Shown in pieces: positions 8,207-17,795 of a stretch of DNA of 64,000 bases. Position 1 is the first letter of the stretch. Each line of letters starts with the position of its first letter. Location of the stretch: assembly GCA_031292575.1 (NCBI GenBank), contig JARLGX010000009.1, positions 1-64,000 of the forward strand, read 5' to 3'. Under the pieces are notes generated by a model, which was not told where the DNA came from, did no database searches, and saw nothing but the letters and a program-made list of their open reading frames with translations. Source of the stretch: Paludibacter sp. (lineage in GTDB: Bacteria > Bacteroidota > Bacteroidia > Bacteroidales > Paludibacteraceae). The position numbers and the translations under genes were made by a program.

Positions 8207-9031
8207 ATGGCTGTACGTAAACTAAGACCCACAACACCGGGGCAAAGACACAAGATTATTGGTACATTCGACACAATTACTGCGAGTGCACCAGAGAAAT
8301 CTCTTGTTGTAGGCGGATCAAAATCCGGAGGTCGTAACCACGATGGTAAAATGACTATGCGCTACCTAGGTGGCGGACACAAGAAGAAATATAGAGTAAT
8401 TGACTTTAAACGCAACAAAGACGGTGTTCCCGCTACTGTTAAAGAAATCGAATATGATCCGAATCGTTCGGCACGTATTGCATTACTTTATTATGCAGAT
8501 GGGGAAAAAACATATATTCTTGCACCTAATGGATTGCAAGTTGGTCAAATAATCGTTTCAGGGGCTGATGCAGCTCCCGAAGTTGGTAATACATTGCCTT
8601 TGCAAAATATTCCACTGGGTACAATAATTCACAGCATTGAATTACGCCCGGGTCAAGGTGCCGCGATGGTACGCTCTGCTGGAACATTTGCTCAACTCAC
8701 TTCTCGTGAGGACAAATATGCAATTGTAAAATTACCTTCGGGTGAAGTTCGCAAGATTCTTGCAACTTGTAAAGCTACAATTGGTAGTGTTGGAAACTCT
8801 GACCATGCACTGGAAAGATCAGGTAAAGCAGGCCGCTCACGCTGGCTTGGACGTCGCCCACGCGTTCGTGGTGTTGCTATGAACCCGGTTGATCACCCCA
8901 TGGGAGGTGGAGAAGGCCGCGCTTCTGGAGGACACCCACGTTCTCGCAAAGGCTTGTTAGCTAAAGGGTACAAAACACGTGCGCCTAAAAAGCAATCAAG
9001 TCAATATATTATTGAAAGAAAGAAAAAATAA
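8207..9031 (+). CDS. rplB: 50S ribosomal protein L2
   Basis: L2 is needed for subunit association and peptidyl-transferase activity. The 274-residue product contains [20 protein letters not shown] near the N-terminus and the C-terminal signature [17 protein letters not shown], which includes the conserved functional histidine. It starts 8 bases after rplW. Length matches the bacterial family. Confidence 0.98.
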   Translation: MAVRKLRPTTPGQRHKIIGTFDTITASAPEKSLVVGGSKSGGRNHDGKMTMRYLGGGHKKKYRVIDFKRNKDGVPATVKEIEYDPNRSARIALLYYADGEKTYILAPNGLQVGQIIVSGADAAPEVGNTLPLQNIPLGTIIHSIELRPGQGAAMVRSAGTFAQLTSREDKYAIVKLPSGEVRKILATCKATIGSVGNSDHALERSGKAGRSRWLGRRPRVRGVAMNPVDHPMGGGEGRASGGHPRSRKGLLAKGYKTRAPKKQSSQYIIERKKK

Positions 9032-9053
9032 TCGAACAAATTAAGTAAATAAT

Positions 9054-9320
9054 ATGAGCCGTTCATTAAAAAAAGGACCATACATCTATCTGAAACTCGA
9101 GAATAAAGTTTTAGCCATGAATGAAAGCGGTAAAAAAACCGTAATCAAAACATGGGCTCGCGCTTCAATGATATCACCTGATTTTGTAGGTCACACAATT
9201 GCAGTTCACAATGGTAATAAGTTTATCCCCGTATATGTAACCGAAAATATGGTAGGTCACAAGTTAGGTGAATTTTCACCTACACGTAACTTCCGCGGTC
9301 ACGGTGGTAAGAAAAAATAA
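9054..9320 (+). CDS. rpsS: 30S ribosomal protein S19
   Basis: S19 forms the 30S head complex with S13 and contacts the A-site tRNA. The 88-residue product has [11 protein letters not shown] at the N-terminus and the family signature [17 protein letters not shown] close to the C-terminus. It lies 22 bases after rplB and 43 bases before rplV in the usual S10 operon order. Confidence 0.97.
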   Translation: MSRSLKKGPYIYLKLENKVLAMNESGKKTVIKTWARASMISPDFVGHTIAVHNGNKFIPVYVTENMVGHKLGEFSPTRNFRGHGGKKK

Positions 9321-9363
9321 TCCATTGAAATTTTAAATTAGAAAAAAATAAACATTTCAGAAA

Positions 9364-9774
9364 ATGGGTGCAAGAAAAAAAATATCAGCCGAAGAAAGAA
9401 AAGAAGCCAACAAGACTCTTTACTTTGCCAAGCTCAACGGAGTTCCTACCTCACCACGCAAAATGCGGCTTGTGGCCGATATGATTCGTGGCATGGAGGT
9501 AAATAAAGCCTTGAGTGTACTGAAGTTTTCGTCAAAAGAAGCTTCAGGAAGATTAGAAAAATTGCTCAAATCTGCTGTTGCAAACTGGGAAAATAAAACA
9601 GAACAAAAAGCAGATAATGCAAACTTATATGTAAGTGGTATTTCAGTAGATTCAGCTACAATGCTGAAACGCTTACGCACAGCTCCACAAGGTCGTGGAT
9701 ACCGCGTTCGCAAACGTTCAAACCACGTTACTTTGTTTGTAGACACAAAGAATACTAACGATAACCAAATTTAA
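9364..9774 (+). CDS. rplV: 50S ribosomal protein L22
   Basis: L22 has a globular domain on the 50S surface and a beta-hairpin that reaches into the exit tunnel. The 136-residue product shows [15 protein letters not shown] in the N-terminal half and the hairpin region [17 protein letters not shown] near the C-terminus. It is about 25 residues longer than E. coli L22, with an N-terminal basic extension and a C-terminal tail. rpsC starts 7 bases later. Confidence 0.97.
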   Translation: MGARKKISAEERKEANKTLYFAKLNGVPTSPRKMRLVADMIRGMEVNKALSVLKFSSKEASGRLEKLLKSAVANWENKTEQKADNANLYVSGISVDSATMLKRLRTAPQGRGYRVRKRSNHVTLFVDTKNTNDNQI

Positions 9775-9781
9775 TTGCTCG

Positions 9782-10546
9782 ATGGGACAAAAAATTAATC
9801 CAATAAGTAACCGCTTAGGAATCATTCGTGGATGGGATTCAAACTGGTATGGTGGAAACAATTATGGGGAAACCATTCTTGAAGACCATAAAATCAGAAA
9901 ATATCTTACTGCCCGTCTTGCAAAAGCCAGTATATCGCGCATTGTTATCGAACGTACACTGAAACTTGTCACTATCACTGTTTGTACAGCTCGTCCGGGA
10001 ATTATTATCGGGAAAGGTGGACAAGAGGTTGATAAATTAAAAGAAGAGTTGAAAAAAATTACTGACAAAGAAGTACAAATCAACATCTTCGAAATAAAAC
10101 GTCCTGAATTAGATGCAGTTATTGTTGCAAACAACGTAGCTCGTCAGGTTGAAGGAAAAATAGCTTACCGTCGTGCTACCAAAATGGCCATTGCTTCAAC
10201 AATGCGCATGGGAGCTGAAGGAATCAAAATACAATGTTCAGGTCGTTTGAATGGTGCTGAGATGGCACGTTCCGAAATGTATAAAGAAGGAAGAACTCCT
10301 TTGCATACTTTCAGAGCCGATATCGATTATGCTCATGCTGAGGCATTAACCAAAGTAGGTATAATTGGGATCAAAGTATGGATTTGTCGCGGTGAAATTT
10401 ACGGCAAAAAAGATTTGGCTCCAAACTTTACAGCAACTAAAGAATCATCACGTGGTGGTGATCGCGGTTTCAACAATGACCGTGGCGATCGTAAAGATCG
10501 TAACGACCGTGGTGGTAAAGGTGGTTTTAAAAAGAGAAAAAATTAA
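9782..10546 (+). CDS. rpsC: 30S ribosomal protein S3
   Basis: S3 guards the mRNA entry channel and has helicase activity with S4 and S5. The 254-residue product has the KH-domain GXXG loop in [11 protein letters not shown] and the C-terminal domain signature around [14 protein letters not shown]. The last 30 residues form a low-complexity tail rich in Gly, Arg, Asp and Lys ([13 protein letters not shown]). Such tails are, from memory, common in Bacteroidetes S3 and absent from E. coli S3. Confidence 0.97.
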   Translation: MGQKINPISNRLGIIRGWDSNWYGGNNYGETILEDHKIRKYLTARLAKASISRIVIERTLKLVTITVCTARPGIIIGKGGQEVDKLKEELKKITDKEVQINIFEIKRPELDAVIVANNVARQVEGKIAYRRATKMAIASTMRMGAEGIKIQCSGRLNGAEMARSEMYKEGRTPLHTFRADIDYAHAEALTKVGIIGIKVWICRGEIYGKKDLAPNFTATKESSRGGDRGFNNDRGDRKDRNDRGGKGGFKKRKN

Positions 10547-10577
10547 CTGTTATTAATGAATTTGATTTAAGGAAATT

Positions 10578-11012
10578 ATGTTACAACCTAAAAAAACAAA
10601 GTTCAGGAGACAGCAAAAGGGGCGCATGAAAGGAAATGCCCAAAGAGGTAATCAGTTGGCGTTCGGTTCTTTTGGAATAAAATCGTTAGAATCTAAATGG
10701 TTAACTGGTCGTCAAATTGAAGCTGCCCGTATTGCTGTAACCCGTTATATGCAAAGACAAGGACAAATCTGGATAAGAGTATTTCCAGACAAACCTATCA
10801 CTAAAAAACCTGCTGAAGTACGTATGGGTAAAGGAAAGGGTGCTCCCGAAGGTTTCGTGGCTCCTGTAACTCCAGGTCGTATGTTATTTGAAGTAGAAGG
10901 GGTTTCCTTCGAAATTGCAAAAGAAGCATTGCGTTTAGCTGCTCAAAAACTACCCGTAACTACAAAATTTGTAGTAAGACGAGATTATGATTCAACTTCT
11001 GTAATTGTATAA
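10578..11012 (+). CDS. rplP: 50S ribosomal protein L16
   Basis: L16 lies near the A site and helps position the aminoacyl-tRNA. The 144-residue product starts [19 protein letters not shown] and carries the family segments [14 protein letters not shown] and [16 protein letters not shown]. It is a little longer than E. coli L16 through a C-terminal extension. It starts 31 bases after rpsC and ends 5 bases before rpmC. Confidence 0.97.
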   Translation: MLQPKKTKFRRQQKGRMKGNAQRGNQLAFGSFGIKSLESKWLTGRQIEAARIAVTRYMQRQGQIWIRVFPDKPITKKPAEVRMGKGKGAPEGFVAPVTPGRMLFEVEGVSFEIAKEALRLAAQKLPVTTKFVVRRDYDSTSVIV

Positions 11013-11017
11013 GGAAA

Positions 11018-11212
11018 ATGAAAACAAGAGAAATTAAAGAATTAAACAACAAAGAGATTCAAGAACGTATGGATGTTGAAAAAGAGCACCTTGTTCGTTT
11101 AAAATTGAATCATGCCATTTCTCCACTTGATAATCCATTGCAGATCAAAGAGGTTCGTAGAACAATCGCACGTTTTGCTACTGAGTTACGTTTGAGAGAA
11201 ATTAAACAATAA
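11018..11212 (+). CDS. rpmC: 50S ribosomal protein L29
   Basis: L29 is a small two-helix protein near the tunnel exit that contacts L23 and binding chaperones. The 64-residue product starts [18 protein letters not shown] and carries the signature of the second helix, [19 protein letters not shown]. Size and place between L16 and S17 are standard. Confidence 0.95.
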   Translation: MKTREIKELNNKEIQERMDVEKEHLVRLKLNHAISPLDNPLQIKEVRRTIARFATELRLREIKQ

Positions 11213-11225
11213 AATTCAGACCCTG

Positions 11226-11483
11226 ATGGAAACAAGAAATTTAAGAAAAGAAAGAACAGGTGTCGTTTTTAGCAACAAGATGGATAAAACCATAACTATT
11301 GCTGTAAAATGGAAGGAAAAACACCCTATTTACGGAAAATTCGTAAATAAAACGAAGAAATATCATGCTCATGATGAGAAAAACGATTGCAACATAGGCG
11401 ACACAGTTCGTATTATGGAAACTCGCCCGCTGAGCAAATTAAAAAGATGGAGATTAACCGAAATTATCGAAAGAGTTAAGTAA
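11226..11483 (+). CDS. rpsQ: 30S ribosomal protein S17
   Basis: S17 is a primary 16S rRNA-binding protein with an OB fold. The 85-residue product contains [19 protein letters not shown] in the N-terminal half and the C-terminal signature [20 protein letters not shown]. It ends 2 bases before rplN, so coupling is likely. Confidence 0.96.
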   Translation: METRNLRKERTGVVFSNKMDKTITIAVKWKEKHPIYGKFVNKTKKYHAHDEKNDCNIGDTVRIMETRPLSKLKRWRLTEIIERVK

Positions 11484-11485
11484 TT

Positions 11486-11851
11486 ATGATACAACAAGAA
11501 TCAAGACTCATAGTAGCCGATAACAGTGGAGCAAAAACAGCTCTTTGTATTCGCGTATTAGGAGGAACCAGCAAACGTTACGCTACATTAGGCGATATTA
11601 TTGTTGTTGCCGTGAAAAGTGTAATACCTTCAAGCGACATCAAAAAAGGTATCGTTTCAAAAGCAGTCATCGTTCGAACGAAAAAAGAAGTTCGTCGCCC
11701 AGATGGATCATATATTCGTTTCGATGATAATGCTTGTGTATTGCTAAACAATGCAGGTGAAATCCGAGGAAGCCGCATTTTCGGCCCGGTAGCACGCGAA
11801 TTGCGTAATACAAATATGAAAATCATATCACTTGCACCAGAAGTGCTTTAA
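11486..11851 (+). CDS. rplN: 50S ribosomal protein L14
   Basis: L14 sits at the subunit interface, where it forms bridges to 16S rRNA and is the target of the silencing factor RsfS. The 121-residue product starts [17 protein letters not shown] and includes [19 protein letters not shown] and [11 protein letters not shown], the family signatures. No unusual residues were noticed. It opens the spc-type gene run. Confidence 0.98.
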   Translation: MIQQESRLIVADNSGAKTALCIRVLGGTSKRYATLGDIIVVAVKSVIPSSDIKKGIVSKAVIVRTKKEVRRPDGSYIRFDDNACVLLNNAGEIRGSRIFGPVARELRNTNMKIISLAPEVL

Positions 11852-11872
11852 TCTTCGAAAAATAAAACAGTG

Positions 11873-12184
11873 ATGAGTAAATTACACATAAAAAAAGGTG
11901 ATACCGTTTACGTAAATACCGGAGTTGACAAAGGCAAAACCGGTCGCGTGTTAGAAGTTCTTGTGAAAGACCAACGCGCAATTGTAGAAGGTGTAAATTT
12001 GGTGTCAAAGAGCACCAAACCTAACGCGAACAGCCCTCAAGGTGGAATAATCAAAAAAGAAGCCGCCATTCATATTTCAAATTTGAACCCTGTTGAAGGT
12101 GGTAAACCTGTCAGAGTGGGTCGTAAATTGAATTCCGAAGGGAAATTGGTGCGTATTTCTAAAAAATCAGGAGGAGAGATTTAA
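11873..12184 (+). CDS. rplX: 50S ribosomal protein L24
   Basis: L24 is an assembly-initiator protein of the 50S subunit with a KOW motif. The ATG at 11873 gives 103 residues opening [17 protein letters not shown]; the GTG directly before it is less likely. The KOW region reads [20 protein letters not shown]. An AGGAGGAG stretch inside its last codons lies about 10 bases ahead of rplE and may serve as that gene's ribosome-binding site. Confidence 0.96.
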   Translation: MSKLHIKKGDTVYVNTGVDKGKTGRVLEVLVKDQRAIVEGVNLVSKSTKPNANSPQGGIIKKEAAIHISNLNPVEGGKPVRVGRKLNSEGKLVRISKKSGGEI

Positions 12185-12186
12185 GA

Positions 12187-12732
12187 ATGAATACAGCAAG
12201 TTTAAAACAAGATTACAGAGAACGTATCGTTCCTATCTTACTGAAAGAGTTTGGTTACAGCTCAGTTATGCAAGCTCCAAAACTCGAAAAAATAGTTCTA
12301 AACCAAGGATTGGGTATAGCCGTTGCCGATAAAAAAATTATCGAAGTTGCTATCAATGAAATGACCACGATTACAGGTCAAAAAGCCGTTGCTACCATTT
12401 CTAAAAAAGACATTTCAAACTTCAAGTTACGTCGCAAAATGCCTATTGGTGTTCGTGTAACTTTACGCGGAGATCGTATGTACGAATTTTTGGAACGTCT
12501 TATCCGCGTTGCTTTACCTCGCGTTCGTGACTTTAGAGGAATTGAAAACAAATTGGATGGACGTGGAAATTATACACTTGGTATTACCGAGCAAATTATT
12601 TTTCCTGAAATCAACATTGATGGTATTACCCGTTTATTGGGCATGAACATCACATTTGTAACAACTGCTGCAACCGACGAAGAAGGTTTCGCATTGTTGA
12701 AAGAATTTGGATTACCATTCAAAAAAAATTAA
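12187..12732 (+). CDS. rplE: 50S ribosomal protein L5
   Basis: L5 binds 5S rRNA and the P-site tRNA elbow. The 181-residue product shows [16 protein letters not shown], the [15 protein letters not shown] segment and the C-terminal [18 protein letters not shown], all family hallmarks. It is separated from rplX by only 2 bases. Confidence 0.98.
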   Translation: MNTASLKQDYRERIVPILLKEFGYSSVMQAPKLEKIVLNQGLGIAVADKKIIEVAINEMTTITGQKAVATISKKDISNFKLRRKMPIGVRVTLRGDRMYEFLERLIRVALPRVRDFRGIENKLDGRGNYTLGITEQIIFPEINIDGITRLLGMNITFVTTAATDEEGFALLKEFGLPFKKN

Positions 12733-12745
12733 TTTAGAAAACACA

Positions 12746-13015
12746 ATGGCAAAAGAATCAATGAAAGCCCGCGAGGTAAAAAGAGCCAAACTGGTTGCTA
12801 AATTCGCTGAAAAACGTGCAAAATTTATCGCTGAAGGCAATTACGAAGGTCTTCAATCGATTCCTAAAAACGCTTCATCGGTACGTCTGCACAATCGTTG
12901 CAAAATTACCGGTCGTCCAAAAGGATATATGCGTCAATTTGGTATTTCACGTATTCAATTTCGCGAAATGGCATCGAACGGCTTAATACCAGGAGTAAAG
13001 AAAGCATCTTGGTAA
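12746..13015 (+). CDS. rpsN: 30S ribosomal protein S14, zinc-independent type
   Basis: S14 completes the 30S head. The ATG at 12746 gives 89 residues starting [13 protein letters not shown]. An upstream start inside rplE would add 13 residues without family support. This is the long form that lacks the CxxC..CxxC zinc ribbon: the corresponding region reads [19 protein letters not shown], with a single Cys. A 107-base spacer with hairpins follows. Confidence 0.97.
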   Translation: MAKESMKAREVKRAKLVAKFAEKRAKFIAEGNYEGLQSIPKNASSVRLHNRCKITGRPKGYMRQFGISRIQFREMASNGLIPGVKKASW

Positions 13016-13122
13016 TACAAATGTATTGCAGAGGTAAGGCACAACCTTACATGTAACTACGCAAAACAAAAAATTAATTAAATATTGTCCCGATAGTCGG
13101 GATCAATTTAAAAAACAATTAT
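13016..13122. promoter_or_regulatory. Hairpin-containing spacer between rpsN and rpsH
   Basis: GTAAGG..CCTTAC (about 13035-13051) and TCCCGATAGTCGGGA (13088-13102, a 6-bp stem on a 3-base loop) lie in this spacer. In E. coli, S8 represses the spc operon by binding near L5. This position is close enough that an S8 site is conceivable, but the second stem also looks like a dispersed repeat. No T-run follows. Confidence 0.4.
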
Positions 13123-13518
13123 ATGACAGATCCAATAGCAGATTATCTTACCCGATTGCGGAACGCTATTAAAGCAAACCACCGAGTGGTGGAAATTCCT
13201 GCGTCGAATTTAAAAAAAGAAATGACCCGGATATTGCATGAAAAAGGCTATATCTTAAACTACAAGTTTGTAGAAGAAGGTCCACAAGGCACAATTAAAA
13301 TTGCCTTAAAGTATGATCCGGTTAACAAAGTTAACTCTATCAAGAAATTGATACGAGTTTCAACTCCGGGTTTACGTCAATATGTTGGACATAATGATAT
13401 GCCACGTGTATTAAACGGACTTGGTATTGCCATTTTGACTACTTCTAAAGGTGTAATGACCAACAAAGAGGCAGCTGACTTGAAAATAGGTGGTGAAGTT
13501 ATTTGTTACATTTATTAA
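13123..13518 (+). CDS. rpsH: 30S ribosomal protein S8
   Basis: S8 binds helix 21 of 16S rRNA and organises the 30S platform. The 131-residue product begins MTDPIADYLTRLRNAIKAN and has the C-terminal signature GLGIAILTTSKGVMT followed by GGEVICYIY. Its stop codon lies within a few bases of the rplF ribosome-binding site, so translation of the two is probably linked. Confidence 0.97.
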   Translation: MTDPIADYLTRLRNAIKANHRVVEIPASNLKKEMTRILHEKGYILNYKFVEEGPQGTIKIALKYDPVNKVNSIKKLIRVSTPGLRQYVGHNDMPRVLNGLGIAILTTSKGVMTNKEAADLKIGGEVICYIY

Positions 13519-13525
13519 AAGGAGG
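13519..13525 (+). promoter_or_regulatory. Strong Shine-Dalgarno ahead of rplF
   Basis: AAGGAGG ends 8 bases before the rplF ATG at 13534 and is directly next to the rpsH stop codon. Full Shine-Dalgarno sequences are rare in Bacteroidetes, where the anti-SD end of 16S rRNA is held by 30S proteins. Most genes in this window start with only A-rich upstream sequence. Confidence 0.7.
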
Positions 13526-13533
13526 AAAGAAGC

Positions 13534-14085
13534 ATGTCAAGAATAGGAAAATTACCCATAAACATACCTGCCGGAGTAACTATTTCGGTAAAGGATACTC
13601 TGGTTACTGTTAAAGGACCAAAGGGAGTTTTGACTCAAGAAGTTAATCCAAATATTACAGTAACTATTGAAGCTGGTGTATGTACAGTTTCACGTCAGGA
13701 TGATGAAAAACAAAATCGTGCATTCCACGGATTGTATCGTTCGTTGATTCACAACATGATTATTGGTGTTTCAGAAGGTTACAAGAAAACCCTGGAATTA
13801 GTTGGGGTCGGTTATCGTGTGTCGAACCAAGGTCAGGTATTAGAATTCGCCTTAGGTTATACTCACAATATATTTATGAGTTTACCCTCTGAAGTCAAAA
13901 TCGAAACAAAAAGTGAGCGTAACCAAAATCCGATTGTAATTTTGGAAAGCTGCGACAAACAACTGATTGGTCAGATTTGCGCTAAAATCCGATCATTCCG
14001 TAAACCCGAACCATACAAAGGAAAAGGTATTAAATTCGCGGGTGAAGTACTTCGCCGCAAAGCAGGTAAATCTGCCGGTAAATAA
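13534..14085 (+). CDS. rplF: 50S ribosomal protein L6
   Basis: L6 lies at the base of the L7/L12 stalk near the factor-binding site. The 183-residue product has two repeated domains and the C-terminal family signature KPEPYKGKGIKFAGEVLRRK. It is preceded by the best Shine-Dalgarno sequence in the operon. Length and termini are normal. Confidence 0.98.
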   Translation: MSRIGKLPINIPAGVTISVKDTLVTVKGPKGVLTQEVNPNITVTIEAGVCTVSRQDDEKQNRAFHGLYRSLIHNMIIGVSEGYKKTLELVGVGYRVSNQGQVLEFALGYTHNIFMSLPSEVKIETKSERNQNPIVILESCDKQLIGQICAKIRSFRKPEPYKGKGIKFAGEVLRRKAGKSAGK

Positions 14086-14106
14086 TTTACGTAAACTTGT
14101 GAAATT

Positions 14107-14451
14107 ATGACAACAAATTTAGATAGAAGAACAAGAATAAAAGCACATATCCGTCACAAAGTGTCCGGAACTGCTCAAAAACCACGTATGACAGTGTTTA
14201 GAAGCAACACACAAATTTATGCTCAACTAATTGATGACGTAAATGGAAAAACATTAGCTTCAGCATCTTCTCTTGGTTTAAAAGAAAAAGTAACTAAAAC
14301 AGAACAAGCTGCTAAAGTAGGCGCATTGGTAGCTAAAGTTGCTCAAGAAGCCGGAATTACAGAAGTGATATTTGACCGTAACGGTTATTTATATCATGGT
14401 AGAGTTAAACAATTAGCCGATGCTGCACGCGAAGCTGGTCTTAAATTTTAA
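14107..14451 (+). CDS. rplR: 50S ribosomal protein L18
   Basis: L18 binds 5S rRNA together with L5 and L25 and mediates its attachment to the 50S subunit. The 114-residue product contains [19 protein letters not shown] and [14 protein letters not shown], then the C-terminal [20 protein letters not shown]. It lies 21 bases after rplF and 6 bases before rpsE. Confidence 0.97.
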   Translation: MTTNLDRRTRIKAHIRHKVSGTAQKPRMTVFRSNTQIYAQLIDDVNGKTLASASSLGLKEKVTKTEQAAKVGALVAKVAQEAGITEVIFDRNGYLYHGRVKQLADAAREAGLKF

Positions 14452-14457
14452 TCAAGT

Positions 14458-14976
14458 ATGGCAACAAATATGAATAAAGTAAAATCGACCAACGATTTAG
14501 AATTAAAAGACAGATTGGTGGCTGTTAACCGTGTAACTAAAGTTACTAAAGGTGGACGTACTTTCAGTTTTTCGGCAATCGTTGTGGTTGGAAATGAAGA
14601 TGGAATTGTAGGTTGGGGACTCGGTAAAGCAGGCGAAGTAACTGCTGCTATTGCAAAAGGAACTGAAGCTGCTAAGAAAAACTTGATTAAAGTGCCTGTT
14701 TTGAATGGAACTATTCCTCACGAACAAGTTTCAAAATTTGGTGGTGCTCAGGTATTTATCAGTCCTGCTTCACATGGTACCGGAGTTAAAGCCGGTGGTG
14801 CAATGCGTGCAGTACTCGAAAGTGTAGGTATTACTGACGTTTTGGCAAAATCAAAAGGCTCATCAAACCCTCACAACTTAGTAAAGGCTACAATTGTAGC
14901 TTTAGGTGAATTGCGTGACGCGCACATGGTGGCTCAGAATAGAGGTGTTTCGCTTGATACAGTGTTTAACGGATAA
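14458..14976 (+). CDS. rpsE: 30S ribosomal protein S5
   Basis: S5 contributes to decoding fidelity and mRNA unwinding at the entry channel. The 172-residue product has the double-stranded-RNA-binding-like N-terminal domain with [17 protein letters not shown] and the C-terminal [20 protein letters not shown] segment. Gly residues in the VTKGGRTF loop, where spectinomycin resistance changes are found, look unaltered. Confidence 0.98.
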   Translation: MATNMNKVKSTNDLELKDRLVAVNRVTKVTKGGRTFSFSAIVVVGNEDGIVGWGLGKAGEVTAAIAKGTEAAKKNLIKVPVLNGTIPHEQVSKFGGAQVFISPASHGTGVKAGGAMRAVLESVGITDVLAKSKGSSNPHNLVKATIVALGELRDAHMVAQNRGVSLDTVFNG

Positions 14977-14990
14977 ATCTACAACATTTT

Positions 14991-15167
14991 ATGGCAACAA
15001 TAAAAATTAAACAAGTAAGAAGTAAAATCAGATGCCCAAAAGTTCAGAAATTGACCTTGGAAGCTCTTGGTTTGAAAAAAATGAATGCCGTAGTTGAACA
15101 CGAAGCTACACCTCAAATTTTGGGAATGGTAGCTAAAGTGAAACACTTGGTTGAAGTGATTAATTAA
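14991..15167 (+). CDS. rpmD: 50S ribosomal protein L30
   Basis: L30 is a small 50S protein near the 5S rRNA region. This 58-residue frame reads MATIKIKQVRSKIRCPKVQK at the start and ends KHLVEVIN. The KQVRSxIxCPxxQKxTLEALGL pattern is diagnostic of bacterial L30. It fills the gap between rpsE (14 bases) and rplO (31 bases), which is its standard location. Confidence 0.96.
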   Translation: MATIKIKQVRSKIRCPKVQKLTLEALGLKKMNAVVEHEATPQILGMVAKVKHLVEVIN

Positions 15168-15198
15168 TATTATTCTAAGACTCTTTAAATAATAAGAT

Positions 15199-15645
15199 AT
15201 GAATTTAAGTAATTTAACCCCAGCAGCAGGTTCTACTCAAACTAGAAAAAGAATTGGTCGTGGTACCGGTTCTGGATTAGGTGGAACCTCCACAAAAGGG
15301 CACAAAGGACAGAAATCACGTTCAGGATATTCCAAAAAAATTGGATTTGAAGGCGGTCAAATGCCAATTCAACGTCGATTACCAAAATTTGGTTTCAAAA
15401 ACATTAATCGTGTTGAGTATAAAGCTATCAACCTTGATACACTTCAAATTCTTGCTGAATCAAAAAAACTGAGTAAAATTGGGTTAGTTGAATTGAGAGA
15501 AGCTGGTTTTCTTTCAAAAACAGCCTTAGCCAAAATTTTAGGTAAGGGTGTTTTGACAATAAAGATTGATGTTGAAGCAAATGGATTTTCTAAATCGGCA
15601 GAGGAAGCAATCGTAGCCGCAGGTGGAACCGTAGTAAAACTATAA
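15199..15645 (+). CDS. rplO: 50S ribosomal protein L15
   Basis: L15 is a late-assembly 50S protein with a long basic N-terminal extension buried in 23S rRNA. The 148-residue product shows RIGRGTGSGLGGTSTKGHKG, GGQMPIQRRLPKFGF and a C-terminal domain ending VAAGGTVVKL. secY begins 4 bases later, as in most bacteria. Confidence 0.97.
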   Translation: MNLSNLTPAAGSTQTRKRIGRGTGSGLGGTSTKGHKGQKSRSGYSKKIGFEGGQMPIQRRLPKFGFKNINRVEYKAINLDTLQILAESKKLSKIGLVELREAGFLSKTALAKILGKGVLTIKIDVEANGFSKSAEEAIVAAGGTVVKL

Positions 15646-15649
15646 TCGG

Positions 15650-16990
15650 ATGAAACTTATAGAGACAATCAAGAATATCTGGAAAATTGAAGACCTTCGT
15701 AAACGCCTAGTCACAACATTTTTCTTTGTTATGATTTATCGTTTTGGATCTTATATTGTTCTTCCGGGTATTGACCCAACTGCTTTATCTGCATTGAAAA
15801 GTCAAACACAAGGTGGTTTGTTAGCTTTGTTGGATATGTTCTCGGGTGGTGCATTTGCAAATGCTTCTGTTTTTGCTTTGGGTATCATGCCATATATTTC
15901 AGCTTCAATTGTAATTCAGTTATTAACAATTGCCGTTCCATATTTTCAGAAAATGCAACGCGAAGGTGAAAGTGGAACAAGGAAAATGAATCAATTTACC
16001 CGTTATTTGACTGTTGGTATCTTACTTCTTCAAGGTCCTTCATACTTGGTAAATTTAAGTGTTCAAATGGCACAGTCTGGATCAGCATTTCCAAGCGGAA
16101 TCTTGTTTACGATTTCATCCACATTAATTCTTTGTGGTGGTAGTATGTTTGTGATGTGGCTTGGAGAAAGAATTACCGATAAAGGAATTGGAAATGGAAT
16201 TTCATTTATCATTTTGATAGGTATTATTGCTCGTTTCCCGGGAGCCATTATTAAAGAATTTGCTTCTCGTTTAGGCGATGCCGGTGGAGGCTTAGTAATG
16301 TTTATTGGTGAGCTAATTATTTTGTTGATAGTTATTGCTGCTTCTATTCTTTTGGTTCAAGGAACTCGTAAAGTACCTGTTCAGTATGCTAAACGTGTAG
16401 TTGGTAACAAACAGTATGGTGGTGTTCGTCAATATATTCCTTTAAAAATTAATGCTGCAGGTGTTATGCCAATCATCTTTGCTCAGGCAATTATGTTTAT
16501 ACCAATCACTTTAGTAGGATTTTCTAAATCAGAATCTATGAGAGGATTTGTGGGAGCATTTATGGATAATTCCGGGTTTTGGTACAACTTTGTATTTGGA
16601 TTATTGATTGTTGTGTTCACTTATTTTTATACAGCAATCACAATCAATCCAACTCAAATGGCAGAGGAAATGAAGCGCAATAATGGATTTATTCCTGGAA
16701 TCAAACCAGGAAAACGTACTGCAGAATATTTAGATTTAATTATGTCTCGAATCACATTGCCGGGATCAATTTTCCTAGCTATAATTGCAATAATGCCGGC
16801 GTTTGCCAGAATTGTTGGAATCAATCAAGGTTTCGCAGCATTTTTTGGCGGCACTTCGTTGCTGATTTTGGTTGGAGTTATACTTGATACATTACAGCAA
16901 ATTGAAAGTCACTTATTGATGCGTCATTATGATGGCTTATTAAAAACTGGACGAATCAAAGGTCGTACAGGTGGAGCTTCTGCTTACTAA
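15650..16990 (+). CDS. secY: Preprotein translocase subunit SecY
   Basis: SecY is the ten-helix channel that moves unfolded proteins across or into the inner membrane with SecE, SecG and SecA. The 446-residue product has the N-terminal YRFGSYIVLPGIDP segment, the GIGNGISFIILIGI helix, and the cytoplasmic loop FYTAITINPTQMAEEMKRN before GFIPGIKPGKRTAEYLD. It is embedded in the spc operon between rplO and map, which couples secretion capacity to ribosome synthesis. Confidence 0.98.
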   Translation: MKLIETIKNIWKIEDLRKRLVTTFFFVMIYRFGSYIVLPGIDPTALSALKSQTQGGLLALLDMFSGGAFANASVFALGIMPYISASIVIQLLTIAVPYFQKMQREGESGTRKMNQFTRYLTVGILLLQGPSYLVNLSVQMAQSGSAFPSGILFTISSTLILCGGSMFVMWLGERITDKGIGNGISFIILIGIIARFPGAIIKEFASRLGDAGGGLVMFIGELIILLIVIAASILLVQGTRKVPVQYAKRVVGNKQYGGVRQYIPLKINAAGVMPIIFAQAIMFIPITLVGFSKSESMRGFVGAFMDNSGFWYNFVFGLLIVVFTYFYTAITINPTQMAEEMKRNNGFIPGIKPGKRTAEYLDLIMSRITLPGSIFLAIIAIMPAFARIVGINQGFAAFFGGTSLLILVGVILDTLQQIESHLLMRHYDGLLKTGRIKGRTGGASAY

Positions 16991-17006
16991 TTAAACGTAA
17001 AATCGA

Positions 17007-17792
17007 ATGATTTTTTTAAAATCGGACGAAGAAATTGAATTGCTTCGTATCAGTAATCAAATAGTGGCTAAAACGTTAGCTGAACTTGCAAAAATTATTG
17101 CACCGGGTATAAGCACAGTCCAATTAGACAAAATAGCTGATGAATTCATTCGTGATCATGGTGCAGTACCTAATTTTCTAAATTACGGTGGTTTCCCTAA
17201 CTCTATTTGTACATCAGTCAATGAGCAAGTTGTGCACGGAATTCCTTCAAATAAAGTTTTTTTAGAAGATGGAGATGTTATTTCGGTTGATTGTGGTGCT
17301 TATATTAATGGATTTCACGGTGATTCGGCTTATACTTTTTGTGTTGGCGATGTAAAACCTGAAATTGTCGATTTATTAAAAACAACGAAAGAATCGCTTT
17401 ACAAAGGTATTGAGCAAGCTCAGGAAGGCCGAAGATTAGGTGATATTGGTCATGCAGTTCAGTCATATTGCGAAGAGCGTGGATATTCAGTGGTTCGGGA
17501 AATGATCGGACATGGAGTTGGACGTAATTTGCATGAAGCGCCTGAAGTTCCAAATTACGGAAGGAAAGGGAATGGCATAATGCTCAAATCAGGTATGACA
17601 ATTGCAATTGAGCCTATGATTAATTTAGGAAGCAGGCATTTGGTTTTTGAAAAAGATGGATGGACTACCCGAACATTGGATAGAAAACCTTCAGCTCATT
17701 TTGAACATTCAATAGCAATAAGACGTGGCAAAGCTGATATTTTATCGAGTTTTGAATATATAGAACAAGTTTTAGGCAACAAAGCAATTTAA
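17007..17792 (+). CDS. map: Methionine aminopeptidase, type I
   Basis: This enzyme removes the initiator methionine from nascent proteins. The 261-residue product shows the metal ligands Asp95 and Asp106 in VDCGAYINGFHGDSAYTF, the catalytic His in GHGVGRNLHEAPEVPNYG, and the Glu residues in AIEPMI and FEHSIAI. His77 in VVHGIP is also conserved. It lies 16 bases after secY and 3 bases before infA. Confidence 0.97.
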   Translation: MIFLKSDEEIELLRISNQIVAKTLAELAKIIAPGISTVQLDKIADEFIRDHGAVPNFLNYGGFPNSICTSVNEQVVHGIPSNKVFLEDGDVISVDCGAYINGFHGDSAYTFCVGDVKPEIVDLLKTTKESLYKGIEQAQEGRRLGDIGHAVQSYCEERGYSVVREMIGHGVGRNLHEAPEVPNYGRKGNGIMLKSGMTIAIEPMINLGSRHLVFEKDGWTTRTLDRKPSAHFEHSIAIRRGKADILSSFEYIEQVLGNKAI

Positions 17793-17795
17793 TTT

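Noticed and set aside
13021-13056. 11-codon frame with ATG and TAA in the rpsN-rpsH spacer
   Set aside because: Too short, overlaps a hairpin, no conserved peptide or coupling signal.
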